This document shows, one piece after another, positions 23,149 to 34,973 of a stretch of 64,000 nucleotides of DNA (positions within the stretch are counted from its first letter, which is position 1; each line of letters opens with the position of its first letter). The notes below the pieces were generated by a model that had not been told where the DNA came from, searched no databases, and saw nothing but the letters and a program-made list of their open reading frames with translations. Origin of the DNA: Asterella californica (taxonomy: Eukaryota > Streptophyta > Marchantiopsida > Marchantiales > Aytoniaceae); NCBI GenBank assembly GCA_036924285.1, contig JAYKYS010000001.1, positions 31,867,501-31,931,500 on the forward strand, read 5' to 3'. The position numbers were made by a program, and so were the translations under genes.

Positions 23149-23175
23149 TCTGAAACTGCGAGTGCAGAGTAGCTC
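23149..23175 (-). repeat. Right terminal inverted repeat of the Harbinger element
   Basis: The reverse complement begins GAGCTACTCTGCAC and matches the left end. It is followed by the duplicated TTA at 23,176-23,178. Confidence 0.9.
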
Positions 23176-23178
23176 TTA

Positions 23179-23520
23179 GCACTCGATCTAAAAATTGCAT
23201 ACGATGTCCCCTCATTCGTCTTGTCCGGTAATACCACCAACTCAATCCACTTGGAGAAGTGCTCCACCATCATCAACACGTATCGATGATGACGTACAAT
23301 CAATTATAAAGGTCTCGCAAAATCCAAGCTCTAATAATAATTCAACCCCATAATCGATCACGAGTGTAACTGTGGAGTAGGATCACCAATCACAGATTGT
23401 GCGACAAACTGCTGCACATTGATGTGCATATCATGTCACCAATATTATCTTTGGAGTAAGCTATGTGTACGCTTCACTCCAAAATGTCTCAACTCTTCAT
23501 GACATGTCGTGTTAACTATG
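23179..23520 (-). pseudogene. Gypsy integrase, N-terminal part
   Basis: The minus strand shows HEELRHFGVKRTHSLLQ, the HHCC zinc-finger region, then YVLMMVEHFSKWIELVVLPDK, the first part of the integrase core. The frame ends at the Harbinger target site in FLDRVL, and resumes beyond the element at 17,623 with HFGAP. The position of the first catalytic Asp is occupied by Glu in MVEHFS, a change also seen in some plant gypsy lineages. Stops occur between the zinc finger and the core. Confidence 0.88.
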
Positions 23521-23959
23521 TCATCTACAATGGATGTGATACTATCCATAGTCTCCCATCGTCTCACATTCGAAGTACATATCGTCGTCGTCGTCGTTGA
23601 AATCTCTTCGTTCGTTGGAGAACGCGATCTCGCTCCTTGGTACTTATTGTGCCCACCACCACACCAATACTTAGATATTTCATTACTGTCACATCGTCAT
23701 GGATATCTCGTTGGTCTAGAACATTATCTCCATACTTAGGATATGAAGACTCACTATCTATTCTCTGATCTGAGAAAGATACGACCTGGCCCCCTTACTA
23801 GAGTTCATGACCAACACACAAAGAAAGAAAGATGAGTGCCATCTTGACACCATCTCCTCATCAATCTCGTCATGCTATCAAGCTCTAGTCTGATCTTGTT
23901 GACTCGTGCATGGGTTGCGACTCAACTTGTCGGCATATAGGTTTGCAACTCCAAATCTA

Positions 23960-24200
23960 TGCATTATCTAGAGGTCATACTCCTGTAAGATCGGAGCCCA
24001 TCATGCAAACTTCCCTGTAAGCTTATCGGACTCTATCAACCACTTGAGTGACTGGTGATCAGTGATGAGAGTAAAAGAGATCTTAAACAGATAATATCAG
24101 AAGTGTGCAACTGTCCATACTGCAGTCAAACACTCCCCCATCGTACGAATTGTACTTTATCTCTATCAAATTGTTGAAACAACTGACATATGCCACCACA
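23960..24200 (-). pseudogene. Gypsy RNase H remnant
   Basis: The minus strand, with frame breaks, gives TDHQSLKWL-like text followed by IESDKLTGKFAWWAPILQ, the conserved C-terminal block of gypsy RNase H (usual form ESDKLTGKLARWALILQEYDF). It lies between the reverse transcriptase and integrase remnants, as expected. Confidence 0.7.
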
Positions 24201-24359
24201 ATCTCTTTTTCCTCATCATCATGCTGAGTCAGCATTACTCCAAGTCCCAACATACTCTAATCAACGTGTAGTTGAAAGGGACGCTCCTAACGGATCTCTT
24301 CAAGATGAGAGTAGATGTCAACTTATGATTGAGCTCTACAAAAGTTTGCTCTTGCTCAT

Positions 24360-25350
24360 TTTCTCATTGTCATTCTTGGTCCAACTTCATCAGCTTGCAC
24401 AATGGCTTCGTAATTACACTAAACCTCTTCACGTATTGACAATAGAAGTTTGTCAAATCAACAAATGTCCGAACTCGACTCACATCTATTAGACGTGAGA
24501 TACTACGACATTTGTCTGTGAACACCCAACCCATCTGATAGATGGTGTGGCGTAGATACTCTACCAACTCTTTAAAGAACTTGCACTTCCCAAGGTGTAA
24601 CTTCAACCCATGAGCTCTCAACCGCTCAAACACATCTCGTAAGTGTCTCTCGTGCTCCTCCACTCTATATAACACTATAGACTAAGTTACCGTCAATATA
24701 ACATTGAACAAAATCTATTCTTATTAGGATCCTGTCCATCACCTTTTGGAACTCAACAAGGGAATTCTTCAACCCAAATGGTAAGAATCGTCACTGATAC
24801 AAACAATCCTTGTTGTGAGAGCCAATTCCTCACTATCTTGGACTTATCTTCCTCTCTCATCGGCAACTGATGATACTCTGTCCGAAAGTCCAAAGTACTG
24901 AAGACCTTCACATGTCTCACTACATCAAAGATCTCCTCAGGTGTCAGCCTGGTATACTTATCAGACTTCGTCTACCGATTGATAAGACAGTACTCTCCAC
25001 ACATATGCATATCCATGTAATTGTCATACATATCATTCTTTGCTGGCATCACTGTGACTGATGCGTAGTCTCCATGCGACATCTCTACCAACCCAACCTC
25101 TGACAAGTCTTGAGTCTTACTCTGTATCAAGGCTCTCTCCATGTCATTGTATTTAGAAGGACGTCAAAAGATTGAAGCGTCACTAACCAAGTCAATCCGT
25201 ATACCTGATCCTTTCAAGATACCCAAATCCTTCGTACTGAAGGTAAAACAATTCTTGTAGCTTTTCAGAAATATCCGAACTCTTCGTCTCTTCTCTCTTA
25301 TAAGCTTGGGTCCAATCTCTGGTTTCCAAGTATCATATATCATCATGCTA
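24360..25350 (-). pseudogene. Gypsy reverse transcriptase remnant
   Basis: Minus-strand segments in order: CFTFSTKDLGILKGSGIRI (the linker before reverse transcriptase), KVFSTLDFRTEYHQLPMREE, then the active-site region YIDGNLVYS where the family has YxDD, so the second catalytic Asp is lost (codons at 24,689-24,700). Then follow EEHERHLRDVFERLRAHGLK, LHLGKCKFF, GWVF and FVDLTNFYCQYVKRFS, the thumb and connection. Stops and frameshifts are frequent. The family assignment is firm. Confidence 0.9.
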
Positions 25351-25559
25351 GAGTAGAAGAAGAAGTCATTGATCGCTATCTTGCAATCTCTGGAGCAGTT
25401 TCTTTCTGCTCACCGTCAACAACCTCCACCTCCATTGTGCGAGAAACTCCTACAGTCTCAACTGCAAGTTCCACACTCTCTCCTACTGCATCCTATGATG
25501 TCTAAGGATGACGAACTCTACACGCCTCGCCCCTATCCTTTGTCTCCATCGATTCGATA

Positions 25560-26740
25560 GGTAAAGAGTTCAGAAGTGTCCGAGCAGTAACACCCATCGA
25601 TCACATCCGACGTGGCTCAGCCAATCCAAAGTTAACAATCCACGTCAAGCAATTCAAGTCCATTGCTTGATCTAACACTTGACGACATGAAGCCTTCGAC
25701 ATCGAAGCTATTGTAGTCGTATTCGTAGAGAAATCCATCGCTCGCTCTCTCTCATCGTCATTGGGCTCCACTAACTATTGTAATTGAGCATCCCACACAA
25801 GCCCAAGTCCTCCATCTCTATAAGCATGTGATGTTGGAAAGCTCACCAAGTGAACAACATTGTCCAAGGTCGTCGATTAGGTTCACCATTGTCATTGTTG
25901 ATCTATCGAAGACTCTCACTACTTGAGATCGTCGTCTTACATACAAGATGTCATCAACTGTGAGGTGTGCTAGTCGTCTCATTGCACCGTGTGTGTGCTT
26001 GAGCACCTCTTTCGATAACAAGTTCATCCATCACAACCGTGGACGATGTGCACGAGATCTCACTCTCGCTGCATCCAACAACACTGCCGGTCCAACCCAA
26101 GACTGCACTTGGTGCACACTCGCCGTCATTTGTGTACGAGCATCATCCAACAAAGAAACATTCTCCAAGATGTACGTTGGAGAATCTACTTGATGCATTT
26201 GGAGATGCTGTGAGATCCGTAACATCTCTCAAAACATACTAGATCACGGGTCATGTAAACCTTGATCTCTCTCCGCACGCGTGTGACCTTGGCATGATCA
26301 CATGACTATCACCAAGTGAGTGGTGTCAACAAAGGTGAGATCCTGCGTCTCTCAGTAGTGAAATATCTGACGGTAATGCTTGTTGATATCCTCTGACGGT
26401 TGATATGGACAACAACTCAAGATATCTCTTCACCAAGCGTGTCACATGATGCAATGAGATGCGTCTTGTAATCTCATCTCTCTCCACATACAAGTATCGT
26501 TGTACTTGTATGCTTGCTTGCGATATCACAGCCAAACTTGTGCTGATCCTTCCAAACATCTCCAACAAACACACACCCTCCTCTGGATACTGCCATACAA
26601 GTTTGGATTGAGTCAGAATTACATCACAATTGTTGATTTAAAAATTTTGGGTGTCATTTGCAGCAGAATGGAGGTAATCACTTCAAACTTTAGTGGTTGC
26701 GTTCACTATCAATAGTGCTCTGACCATCAAATAAGTTCCA
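25560..26740 (-). other. Presumed gag region of the gypsy element, unreadable
   Basis: By position this should hold gag and protease. Short minus-strand frames exist (for instance near 26,326-26,574 with LHHVTRLVKRYLELLS) but no zinc knuckle or protease motif is recognisable. The right boundary is uncertain. Confidence 0.35.
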
Positions 26741-28696
26741 TGTCATCAGAGCGATCGCTGAAGCATAAGGGGTCTAAAAAGCTCTCAATCTAGAGCAGCA
26801 ATTTCCAAGCTCGAGATCTAGAGAACCAACAAGTCAAATTTCTCAAGATTGTTGAACATACTGTAGACTACAAATCCTGTAAGATTGAGCAAAAGTTATC
26901 GACCCAATTTTCTGTTCTAGGTCGAAATAACCATCTGGGTGCCAGAAATTATTGTAATTTCCTTAGTAAGAACATTTTTGTCCATATCTTAGTGCTCAAA
27001 GTCTATATCAGGCTGAAATTTTGTATGTGTGTCCGGTAAGATCTCCTTTACATGTAGGAGAAGTTTTGAAGTCTAAACCATCATATGTTTTCTATTCTTG
27101 TGTGTTAGAGTTCACCGTCTGACATTTTTACTAATTGTTAGACTTGATTTCATTTTTTGAACATATTAGAGGACCCAACAGACATGTGTAAGTGCTTATA
27201 GTGTCAAGTTATAACTTGAAGCCTATCTCTTGAGTAAACAATGCTTTCCTAGATAGATGTATTACACTCCGACAGTTCCAACACAAGCAAACATCACGCA
27301 GAACAAGAAGTAGAATATGGAGGGGTTCCAACCACAAGAAGTCAAAATGATAACCCTCCACACTCAAAGATGCACAACAAATAAACCTAGTCTCACGCGA
27401 ACTAACGTCTCCTCTTCAGTGACCACATGTACTATATATGACCACCAACTATTATAAATTGTATGTAAGATCACTAACTAGATGTCAAAATCTCTAGTAG
27501 CTCCAAAAATCTCTACGTGGTAGCTCTACTAGCTCACCCAAGTCAACTGCCACCAACTTCCTCCATGCACGTCTCTATGACATAGGTAAACGCTACCACA
27601 ATTACAACTTCCCTCTAGTACTATCGGGTCACTTTACCACTCCTCTAGGAACGTGCAAAAAGATCTCACACCTTAAACAAGTCCATAAATACTTGCAGAC
27701 ATCTCTAGAAGATACCAAGAGCTATTGGTCTAAGGATAAAGCTAACGCTAAGAGCTAAATAGTTAAGCACATTCTTCAAGAATAGTGTTGAGATGGATGA
27801 TCTGATTTTACTCACTCTCACACCACTGAAATTAGACTTAGCTTACGCACACCAGCAAACTAGCTTGTTGGCTTGGCTTGGCTCGGCTCCATCTCCACCT
27901 CTACACTCACGCACTCCACTCTCAAGCTTCCGCACTCACACATCTCTACTCCTCGAAGTCCCTCATGCCTCCACATCGCAACACTCTTTGCTCCGCTCTA
28001 TTTAGAGTAGAGTAGCACTCGAGACATGCAAGAAACAACCCATAAAAATCAACTTTAAACAACTCCACAAGGAAAAAATCTGTCCAAGATACACGCACGA
28101 GCGGATTTACGTCAAATTTTGGACAACTTGCAACCTTCTTTCTCTTGTAATTCATTGAATCCTTCACCGAATCGGATGATTTTTTGTGCATTGGAATCAT
28201 CTTCTCAGCGCGCACCTCCTACACTCATCATCATCAGAAATCGATGATCAACTCCTATCAGACGTCCGCCGATGCACATCTGCCAACCTCCAAATTTACC
28301 CAAAAACCTGTCACAAGAAATTTCAGTAGCGCCTTTGCACTATCCCACCACAAATCTAAGCAAGAATAGATCCACACATTACTAATCCGAACAACAATTA
28401 AGCATACGATCAAAAGAATCACTCTACGCATGCACGCACCTGCAAATTGAAGATATCAACGATCTACACACTCGGGAGATACCATCGGCAGAAATCCGTG
28501 ATCTGAGAGCTCTCAATCAGACCTCGTGACTTCAGTTCTTCGGGTAATAAAGATTAGTACTCACTCCATCATGCGAACCGGCAATACACGAACACTAAAG
28601 TCGAACCACATCCACTCTGTGCATCAGAGAATCTCATCAAGATTATTCATCATAACTAGGAGCTTGAAGGCTCAACTCGAAGAACTGAAGCATACA
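26740..28696 (-). repeat. Probable 5' LTR of the gypsy element
   Basis: Only the outer 146 bp (28,551-28,696) are supported by a matching copy on the left. The rest is assigned by position. A TATA-like CTCTAAATAGAG on the minus strand near 28,000-28,015 would suit an LTR promoter. The outer edge ends in ACA followed by TACTG, which would be the target duplication, but its partner on the left is lost. Confidence 0.45.
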
Positions 28697-29559
28697 TACT
28701 GGAGGAGCTGAACCGTCTGAAGAGTGAGGTGTCACCCTTGGTAGCACTGGAGACAATTGGTTCTTGGAAAATTGCTCAGTGACCCATCCTTATACGGTGA
28801 AAGCTGTGAACATGGAAACATATGGCAACCAAAATACAACATTAGCCATGTGGTCGTGGTCGAAAGCAAAAGTCAAAATAAAGTTTTTGCCCTGCAAAAG
28901 ACCAAAACCTAGCAACAAAGTACTGGCTCTCACACTCGTCACAACTCTTGTCATTTCTCTTTGAATTTCTTGCAGGAGTAGCTAGCTCCTTTCTGTGGAT
29001 ACTATATTCTCTAAGAAGACACAAAGAAATTCAAAGCAAGATAAGAAACTTGAATTCTATTTAATATACAATGACTTAAGAGCTCAAGAAACAGAATGAC
29101 AACTTACCACTGATAGTGTTGAGATCCATTCTCTCCGAGGTCTTTCCTTTTCCACCTCATTGTTGTTGCTCATACTCTACACGTCTCGTCAACCATCATT
29201 GCACAGTAGTAGGGTATCATCATAGGATTTTTCTTTTTAAGAATTCATAGGCATGTCTTATGTCTTAAACGGTTTCATGGAGGTCATGTTTGTGCTGCTC
29301 TTTCAATTTTTATGTTCTTAGATAAGATTGAACGAAAATTCACATTACTAATGATGAAATATTGAATTCTGCCAAACCTCTCAACGAAGAACTTACGTTG
29401 GACAATACCAGAAGGTGGGAGAAAATCTAGTATAGTTATCTCTTCGGCTTATATTTCTTAGATGACACGATGTCATTCACACAATTTTATCTCTGCTGCA
29501 TGTTCTTTCTTGTCCCATGCTTGATTCTGCTCACTTTATGATCTTTATTATGAACATAA

Positions 29560-30150
29560 ACATGAAACACATAAAACATAAACATCAAACGATTTCAAAC
29601 AACAAACACTTTAGAAACGTGCTGTACTTTTGCCAAGTGCAATTGTATGAAACTGCAAAACACATGAAACAATAAAGGCTACGGAGAAACATATGAAACT
29701 ACAGAACGCATGAAACAATAAAGGCTACGGAGAAACATATAAAACTACAGAACGCATGAAACAATAAAGGCTACGGAGAAACGTATGAAACTGCAAAACG
29801 CATGAAACAATAAAGCCCACGGAGAAACGTATAAACCAGGAGAAACAAAAAACAAAAAATGCTTTGAAACGCTTTGAAACGACAATTATTTACGGAATTG
29901 ACTACTTTTCAAACGTGATGTGATACACAAACATTTTCACGAAAAGAAACGTAAAATTTAATTATATTAAACATAAAATTCAAATATTTTTGAACGTAAA
30001 TACTTCTGAAACGTTCATTGTTTCTGAAACGTTCATTGTTTCTGAAACATGACATCATTTTATACAAATTATTTCGAACATCCTTGCATGATGAAAGTGT
30101 ATGAAATGTAAACTTAATGCAACATAGGAAACGTACAAAACGTTCAACAT
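29560..30150 (+). repeat. GAAAC(G)-rich block
   Basis: The pentamer GAAAC, often GAAACG, recurs dozens of times on the plus strand. It includes an 18-bp direct repeat TCTGAAACGTTCATTGTT near 30,005-30,045 and AACGCTTTG doublets near 29,860. It surrounds and includes the 46-bp minisatellite. Origin unknown. Confidence 0.6.
29646..29835 (+). repeat. 46-bp minisatellite, about four units
   Basis: ATGAAACAATAAAGGCTACG recurs at 29,664, 29,710, 29,756 and 29,802, exactly 46 bp apart. Within each unit it is followed by GAGAAACATATGAAACTACA-like text. Copies are over 90% alike, so the array is fairly young. Confidence 0.85.
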
Positions 30151-31463
30151 TAAACGATCAATGGATTTCTGTTCCATGTGGTTCTCGCTCATACTACTCG
30201 AAGGAGAAGGAAGAGAACTCAAATTTCATCATCAAACTATAGTCGAACAACATTATGCTCATCATAATCAAGTATGTGGATTACAACATTTGCATAATTT
30301 TTATTGATTATAATTTTTAAGTTTATCAAACAATATATATATTATTCTATTAAAATGTCTAAAGATCTGTCCAAATTTTAAAAGTATGAAGATTTCATAT
30401 ATACTCGAGGATACTTGCACAATTAACATGTAAATTTATAAATATAAATCTTGCTTATGAGAATGACTTAAAAACTATTCAAACTAGAATTTAGAAATTA
30501 GATATAAATAAACTAAATCTCCAAAAAAGTAAACTATCTATTTCAAGATATTTACTCTCACCAATTAAATATTCTATATTCATAACTCTTTTTATTCTAT
30601 CAAGAATATCAAAATTTATCGATAAGAGAATCATAAATAATTTCATACAATCTCATAAATAATATGAAATACAACTCCTTGGAATGAAAAATCACTTTTT
30701 GATAAAATAAACAATACAGAATAATTTATAAGACTAATTCAATTAACACATCTAAATGTACTTATAAAAAAGAAAAGAAATTATAGTAACAAAGATACAT
30801 AAATTCATAATCAACATATGTTTGATACAACTGATAAGAACAAATATTTATTTCATTCATTTTTTAACATTTATCCATATCTCTAGAATTTCATCTTCTA
30901 GGACTCGTGAGGTGATGTCTATTTCACATTTAAGTTTTCACCTTCTAGGATTGTGAGGTCTTGTAAACGCATAGCCCTCGTAATGCAATTGCATGCGTAG
31001 CGCCTTGTTTTTTTATTAAAATGATCAAACAAATTCAATTTTTTCTTCAAAAGCTAGGGATATTGACAGAGGTGCGAGATAACTAATTTCTAAGGGAACT
31101 TTAAGAAACGTTGTCCACCTGGCTTAGCTTATCATAGAAATCACAGAAGGATCACCCATAAAAAACATGTTCCTTTAGTTGGGTCGTTACCGTAGTTCGT
31201 TGGGACGGACGTAAGTGTTCAGGATGTTCGTCTTGCTCTGCCGCTGGATGGCTGCGAGTAAGAATAGGGCCCTACACCTGTACAGCGCTGCCGTAGAGGC
31301 TAGAGCATCCTACTGGGAACCTGAGTTTGTCTAGACACCTTATCTGTTCATGGTTCTGAACATTGCATTCTGTTCTCCAGATTGGCGATACAATCCCTGT
31401 TCAGCTTATGTCTTCGCTTCTGTAGTATCTGTATTTTTACGCTCTGGTAGCTTCTGCATCGAG

Positions 31464-34400
31464 ATGGCGACAGAGGGGCGCATGAAGTCAGGTGAGTGTG
31501 TGGTTACTCCAAGTTTCTGGACATCTATCAAGGAAGTATGATATCGGTTCTTATTTAGAAAGTTGATGTAGCTGGAGAACGGCAAATGGTTTTTCAAGAG
31601 CGCCGAAGAGAAATTGAATTTTGAGTTTCGACGATCGCGGGGTTCGGGGTTTAGGGGTTCCAGTCTAATCTAAGTAATTGTTTTGACGTAGAGGGCGTGC
31701 TTGATCAGCTTGCCAATGGCACCGCTTGGTTCGAGTACATTGCAGTAGAGGAGTGGAATTTGGCAAGCACGCCTTTCGCTTCAATTTCAGCAGCTTTGTC
31801 CAGCGGGCGAAAGAGACCCGCTTCGTTTTTTGCCAGGATCAGGCCACTTGGCGGAGACCATCACCATCATGATGCTAGGCCAGTCCTAAACCTCTCCTAA
31901 ATCTCTGGTAGTATGCATTTCACTGCGACCGGATCACTTCACAGCAGCAGCAAAGCGGCTTACATTTCTTTTGGTGATCCCAAATCTGTTATCGCTACGC
32001 TACGCTTCGCGTCACTTCACTTCATAGCTCATCCATGCGTATTATTAACTTAGAGAAGAAATATTCCCCTAACTGGGTGAATTTTGTGCCTGGTCTCACA
32101 TTGTTCACCCTGATATATAGAGTTTCTTACAAGAAAGTACGTCGCTACCATTTCCAGGCCGGGGACTTCACCAGCCCTGAAGAAAGTCGAGTATCATACC
32201 GTGCGGCGCATTGCAGGAGATGGCCGCTGCATGTTTAGGGCTCTCGTAAGCACTCCGACTATGTCCAGGTGCAATACACATAAGCAGTGTCTTCCTAGAC
32301 TCACAATCAACATTTTAGGTGGTTTGATACTGAGTGCGTTGAGCAACGTACCTTGTCCAGTATCTAATGTTCGAATACAAGATATGTTATGATCGTATGA
32401 CAACGAAGTGTTATGCTAGTTGTCTCCTGGGATCTCAGTAGAGAAGTTGATTCACTGATGAATATTCCTTCCTAATTAGGCGACGCTAGCTGAAGAAAAT
32501 TATTTTTCCCACGCAGGTGGTAGGGTTGGCAACGAACAAGGGTCAAACTCTCACCTACATTGAAGAAGAGCAGGAGGCGGGTGAGTAAACCTTAACTCAG
32601 CCTTTTCTCATTCAAAGGAGTATTGCTGTTATTTTGTGGCGTTCAAACTGAATTGAAGCCCAAATCCAAAGACATTGCTAAACTTCTTTGCAAAATGGCC
32701 GGGCGTCTCTCCTCAACCTTCGTGGGATGCTCTAGGAATCATTTGAATTCTGTTAGTCGCACATGGCAGTCGTGTGATTTCAGAGAGAAGGCTCTCAAAA
32801 TATTAATATGTGAGCGGAGAAAGATGCGAAGACTTTCAGGCGATACTACAGGAAGGGCTTGAGACCAGGTAATGAACCAAGTACATGTACTTGAAAAGTA
32901 CAAAAATAAAACAGAAACCAATTGGTGGGATAAAGTCATTCGAAGAGCTCTAAGTTGTAAAGTAAAGGTCGGCCAGTCAGATGATATGAAGTTCTTGGAA
33001 CGGGTTATCAGATAAAGGACTGACCTTTAACCTAACTTAGGGCCCGAAGTAGCTTATCTGGATATGTGATTTCGCTATCCCTGATATGTCCATCTGGAGG
33101 TGCACACGAAAGGGAACGTGTTATACGAGACAAATCCATAACAGAAACTTCCAAATGATAACGGCCGATGTGTGGAGTTGGGCCAACCACACTTTTCTAC
33201 TGGACACGACAAATGGAGATCGATTCAGCTCTTATTTTCTCCTAGAAAAAGTCTCCGCTTACTGCCAAGTATTGTAGGGATTTCCTAAAGCCTAAACTTT
33301 AAAATTCAAATATTATGAGCTAGACTTGCCTCACATGGTTTGGACCTCTCTGTCCCGTGTACTGATTAGACAGTAACTTCTTGTTACTTCATCTCCGAAC
33401 TCCACCCATTGATCAGCATGGCCTTCAGGATTCTCATCTCATCATGAAGTAAACATCAGAAAACCAGGCGTTAGGTTGATTATGAAAACGGAGCACCCAT
33501 TTCTTGTAGTTGGTCGGAAACCTGACATTCATTCGAGATGCCTTTGATGATGTTAACAGTAATTCGTTCAACTCCGGCGCCACAAAAGCCGTAACTTTCC
33601 ACGATGTTTATTGTTGACGGTTACAGAGTGTTTGAATTTATGGAGGATATGTGGAGCCAATGAGGGTTGAAGTATTAACACACCCCCTGCACGATTAAAC
33701 GGTGCTTAAGCAGGTTACTCATTAGGCTTGCATAGTTGTGCAATCCCGTGAAGTACACCTGGGAGGTGTACTTCGTAGGGTGTGCACCTGCGTTCTGTGA
33801 AAACCTGATGGTTTGTTGCAGTAATTGAGCTATTTGTAAGTCGTGGAGTTGTTCACCCGTAGGAGCAGACTGTGACTAGTGGGTGGTAACTCTCACTCGG
33901 GAATGCCGTTTTGATATCTCATTTCACCATTTCTGTTGTTCTTTCTCCTTGAATCCAGATCAGTTGCGACTAGCAGTAGCGGATGCTATATGTAGGCCCG
34001 AACAACAGCGAAGCCACAAGTATGAAGAGGCTTTGATTGCCATTACAGTCGAAGAATCATTGAGCAGGTAAGGCGGGGTGGCAACTTCGTTGATGACCTG
34101 AACACAGCGAGTGTTTGATTGTGTTCGTCATCTTTCGGCAAAATCAGGCAAGGATATAAGTAGGTTCGTTTCTAGTGTTAGAGCATTACACATGACTGGC
34201 CGCAACGGAAGGCGTTATCATCCTCTTGCTTATTCGTTGTTCATAATATTCAAAACTGTATGACAACAGGTACTGCAAGAGGATACCCAGTCCCACGTTT
34301 TGGGGAGGTGAATCCGAGCTTTTGGTGAGGGCGGATCTCCTCTGCTAGGACTCCTTTCTTATCTATTCTTTTGCCACAAGCGTTAGTTATCCAGAAGAAT

Positions 34401-34973
34401 TCTGATCGAGAACAGTGTTAATTTGCTTGGGCACGGTACCTGGGGATGTCTGGGGAGTAGAAGTTGCCTACAATTTAACTCTTATTACTGGTTACTAAGC
34501 TTGCTTGCTACAGGTTTTATCGAGAATGTGTTCCCAACCAATTATCGTCTACATACCTGAGGCCGAGGTAAGAAACACATGTGGCTATAGTGGCCCCTGA
34601 CCCAAGTTAGTGTCATGATTTTGGTTATGTTGATGGTGATCCTTGTTAGGGGGTTCTCCAAGAGTGCAACATGAAGGCTGAACTCGGGAAATCTGAACGT
34701 TATTTGCTGCCTTTCATATTAGTATGGAGTGTTTTGCTCATGAGACTGGAGTTCTCAAGGTTGTTCAGTCGTCGTTCTTGTGCACGGGGACCACTGAAAA
34801 TGCATTTTCCAATCTTTTGGCAGGCTAAACAACACGGAGGGTGGGGTGGCGGTGGCTACATACCGATCGCAGAGTATGGAAGCGAGTACCGGCAATCAGG
34901 AAAAGATAAGAAGGCACGGAAACCCGTGAGATTACTTTATTCAGGTCGCAACCATTATGATCTTTTATTATGA
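31464..34973 (+). CDS. OTU-family cysteine protease (deubiquitinase), multi-exon
   Basis: OTU proteases cleave ubiquitin chains with a Cys-His-Asp active site. Likely exons: 31464-31491 (MATEGRMKS), 31692 to about 31,880 (GVLDQLANGTAWFEYIAVEE, RPASFFARIRP), 32158-32245, 32517-32580, 33959-34067, 34270-34324, 34514-34567 and 34824-34973. The last six join in phase through GT-AG introns. Exon 32158-32245 holds VRRIAGDGRCMFRAL, with the catalytic Asp and Cys. Later exons give NKGQTLT, DQLRLAVADAIC, FWGGESELL, CSQPIIVYIPEAE, and GGGYIPIAEYGSEY with LLYSGRNHYDLLL, which holds the catalytic His. The order matches plant OTU proteins with an EEAxIAITVEESLxRYC segment. The end of exon 2 and its link to exon 3 are uncertain, as no good GT donor is obvious there. 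Plant relatives include plastid and nuclear isoforms; location cannot be told here. Confidence 0.9.

Larger units (their letters stand above)
17627..23175 (+). mobile_element. PIF/Harbinger DNA transposon, 5,549 bp, complete ends
   Basis: The left end reads GAGGTACTCTGCAC and continues CTACAGTTTCAGA. The reverse complement of the right end reads GAGCTACTCTGCAC and continues TCGCAGTTTCAGA; 23 of 27 bases match. Both ends are flanked by TTA. Inside are a DDE_4 transposase (plus strand, frameshifted), a second plus-strand reading frame of unknown function, and an opposite-strand trihelix/Myb-like gene. The pairing of transposase and Myb-like gene is the classical Harbinger layout. Stops and frameshifts in all three genes indicate it can no longer move alone. 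It is inserted in the integrase gene of the gypsy element and is therefore younger than it. Confidence 0.93.
16882..28696 (-). mobile_element. Old Ty3/gypsy LTR retrotransposon, split by a Harbinger insertion
   Basis: The minus strand carries pol remnants in Ty3/gypsy order: reverse transcriptase, RNase H, integrase. The outer ends share a sequence of about 150 bp (16,882-17,035 and 28,551-28,696) that begins TGTATG on the coding strand, which fits LTR ends. The integrase reading frame is interrupted at 17,624-23,178 by a DNA transposon and continues in the same frame on the other side. Frames contain many stops and the reverse transcriptase active site is mutated, so the element is dead. The 5' LTR (right side) could reach to about 26,740 if a degenerate primer-binding-like TGGTCAGAGC near 26,720 is real; that limit is a guess. 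The left LTR is truncated. Confidence 0.85.
28700..31460. other. Intergenic repeat DNA
   Basis: No gene is supported. It contains a 46-bp minisatellite and GAAAC-rich block (separate entries), then a very AT-rich tract from about 30,200 to 30,900. From about 31,150 base composition rises as the upstream region of the OTU gene begins. Confidence 0.5.

Noticed and set aside
26700..26740. TGGTCAGAGC as the gypsy primer-binding site
   Set aside because: It lacks two bases of the usual TGGTATCAGAGC and the LTR edge beside it is not independently visible; kept only as a weak hint for the boundary.
27793..28005. 70-codon plus-strand frame starting MDDLILLTLTPLK
   Set aside because: It lies on the non-coding strand of the presumed gypsy LTR and has a simple Ser/Pro/His composition.
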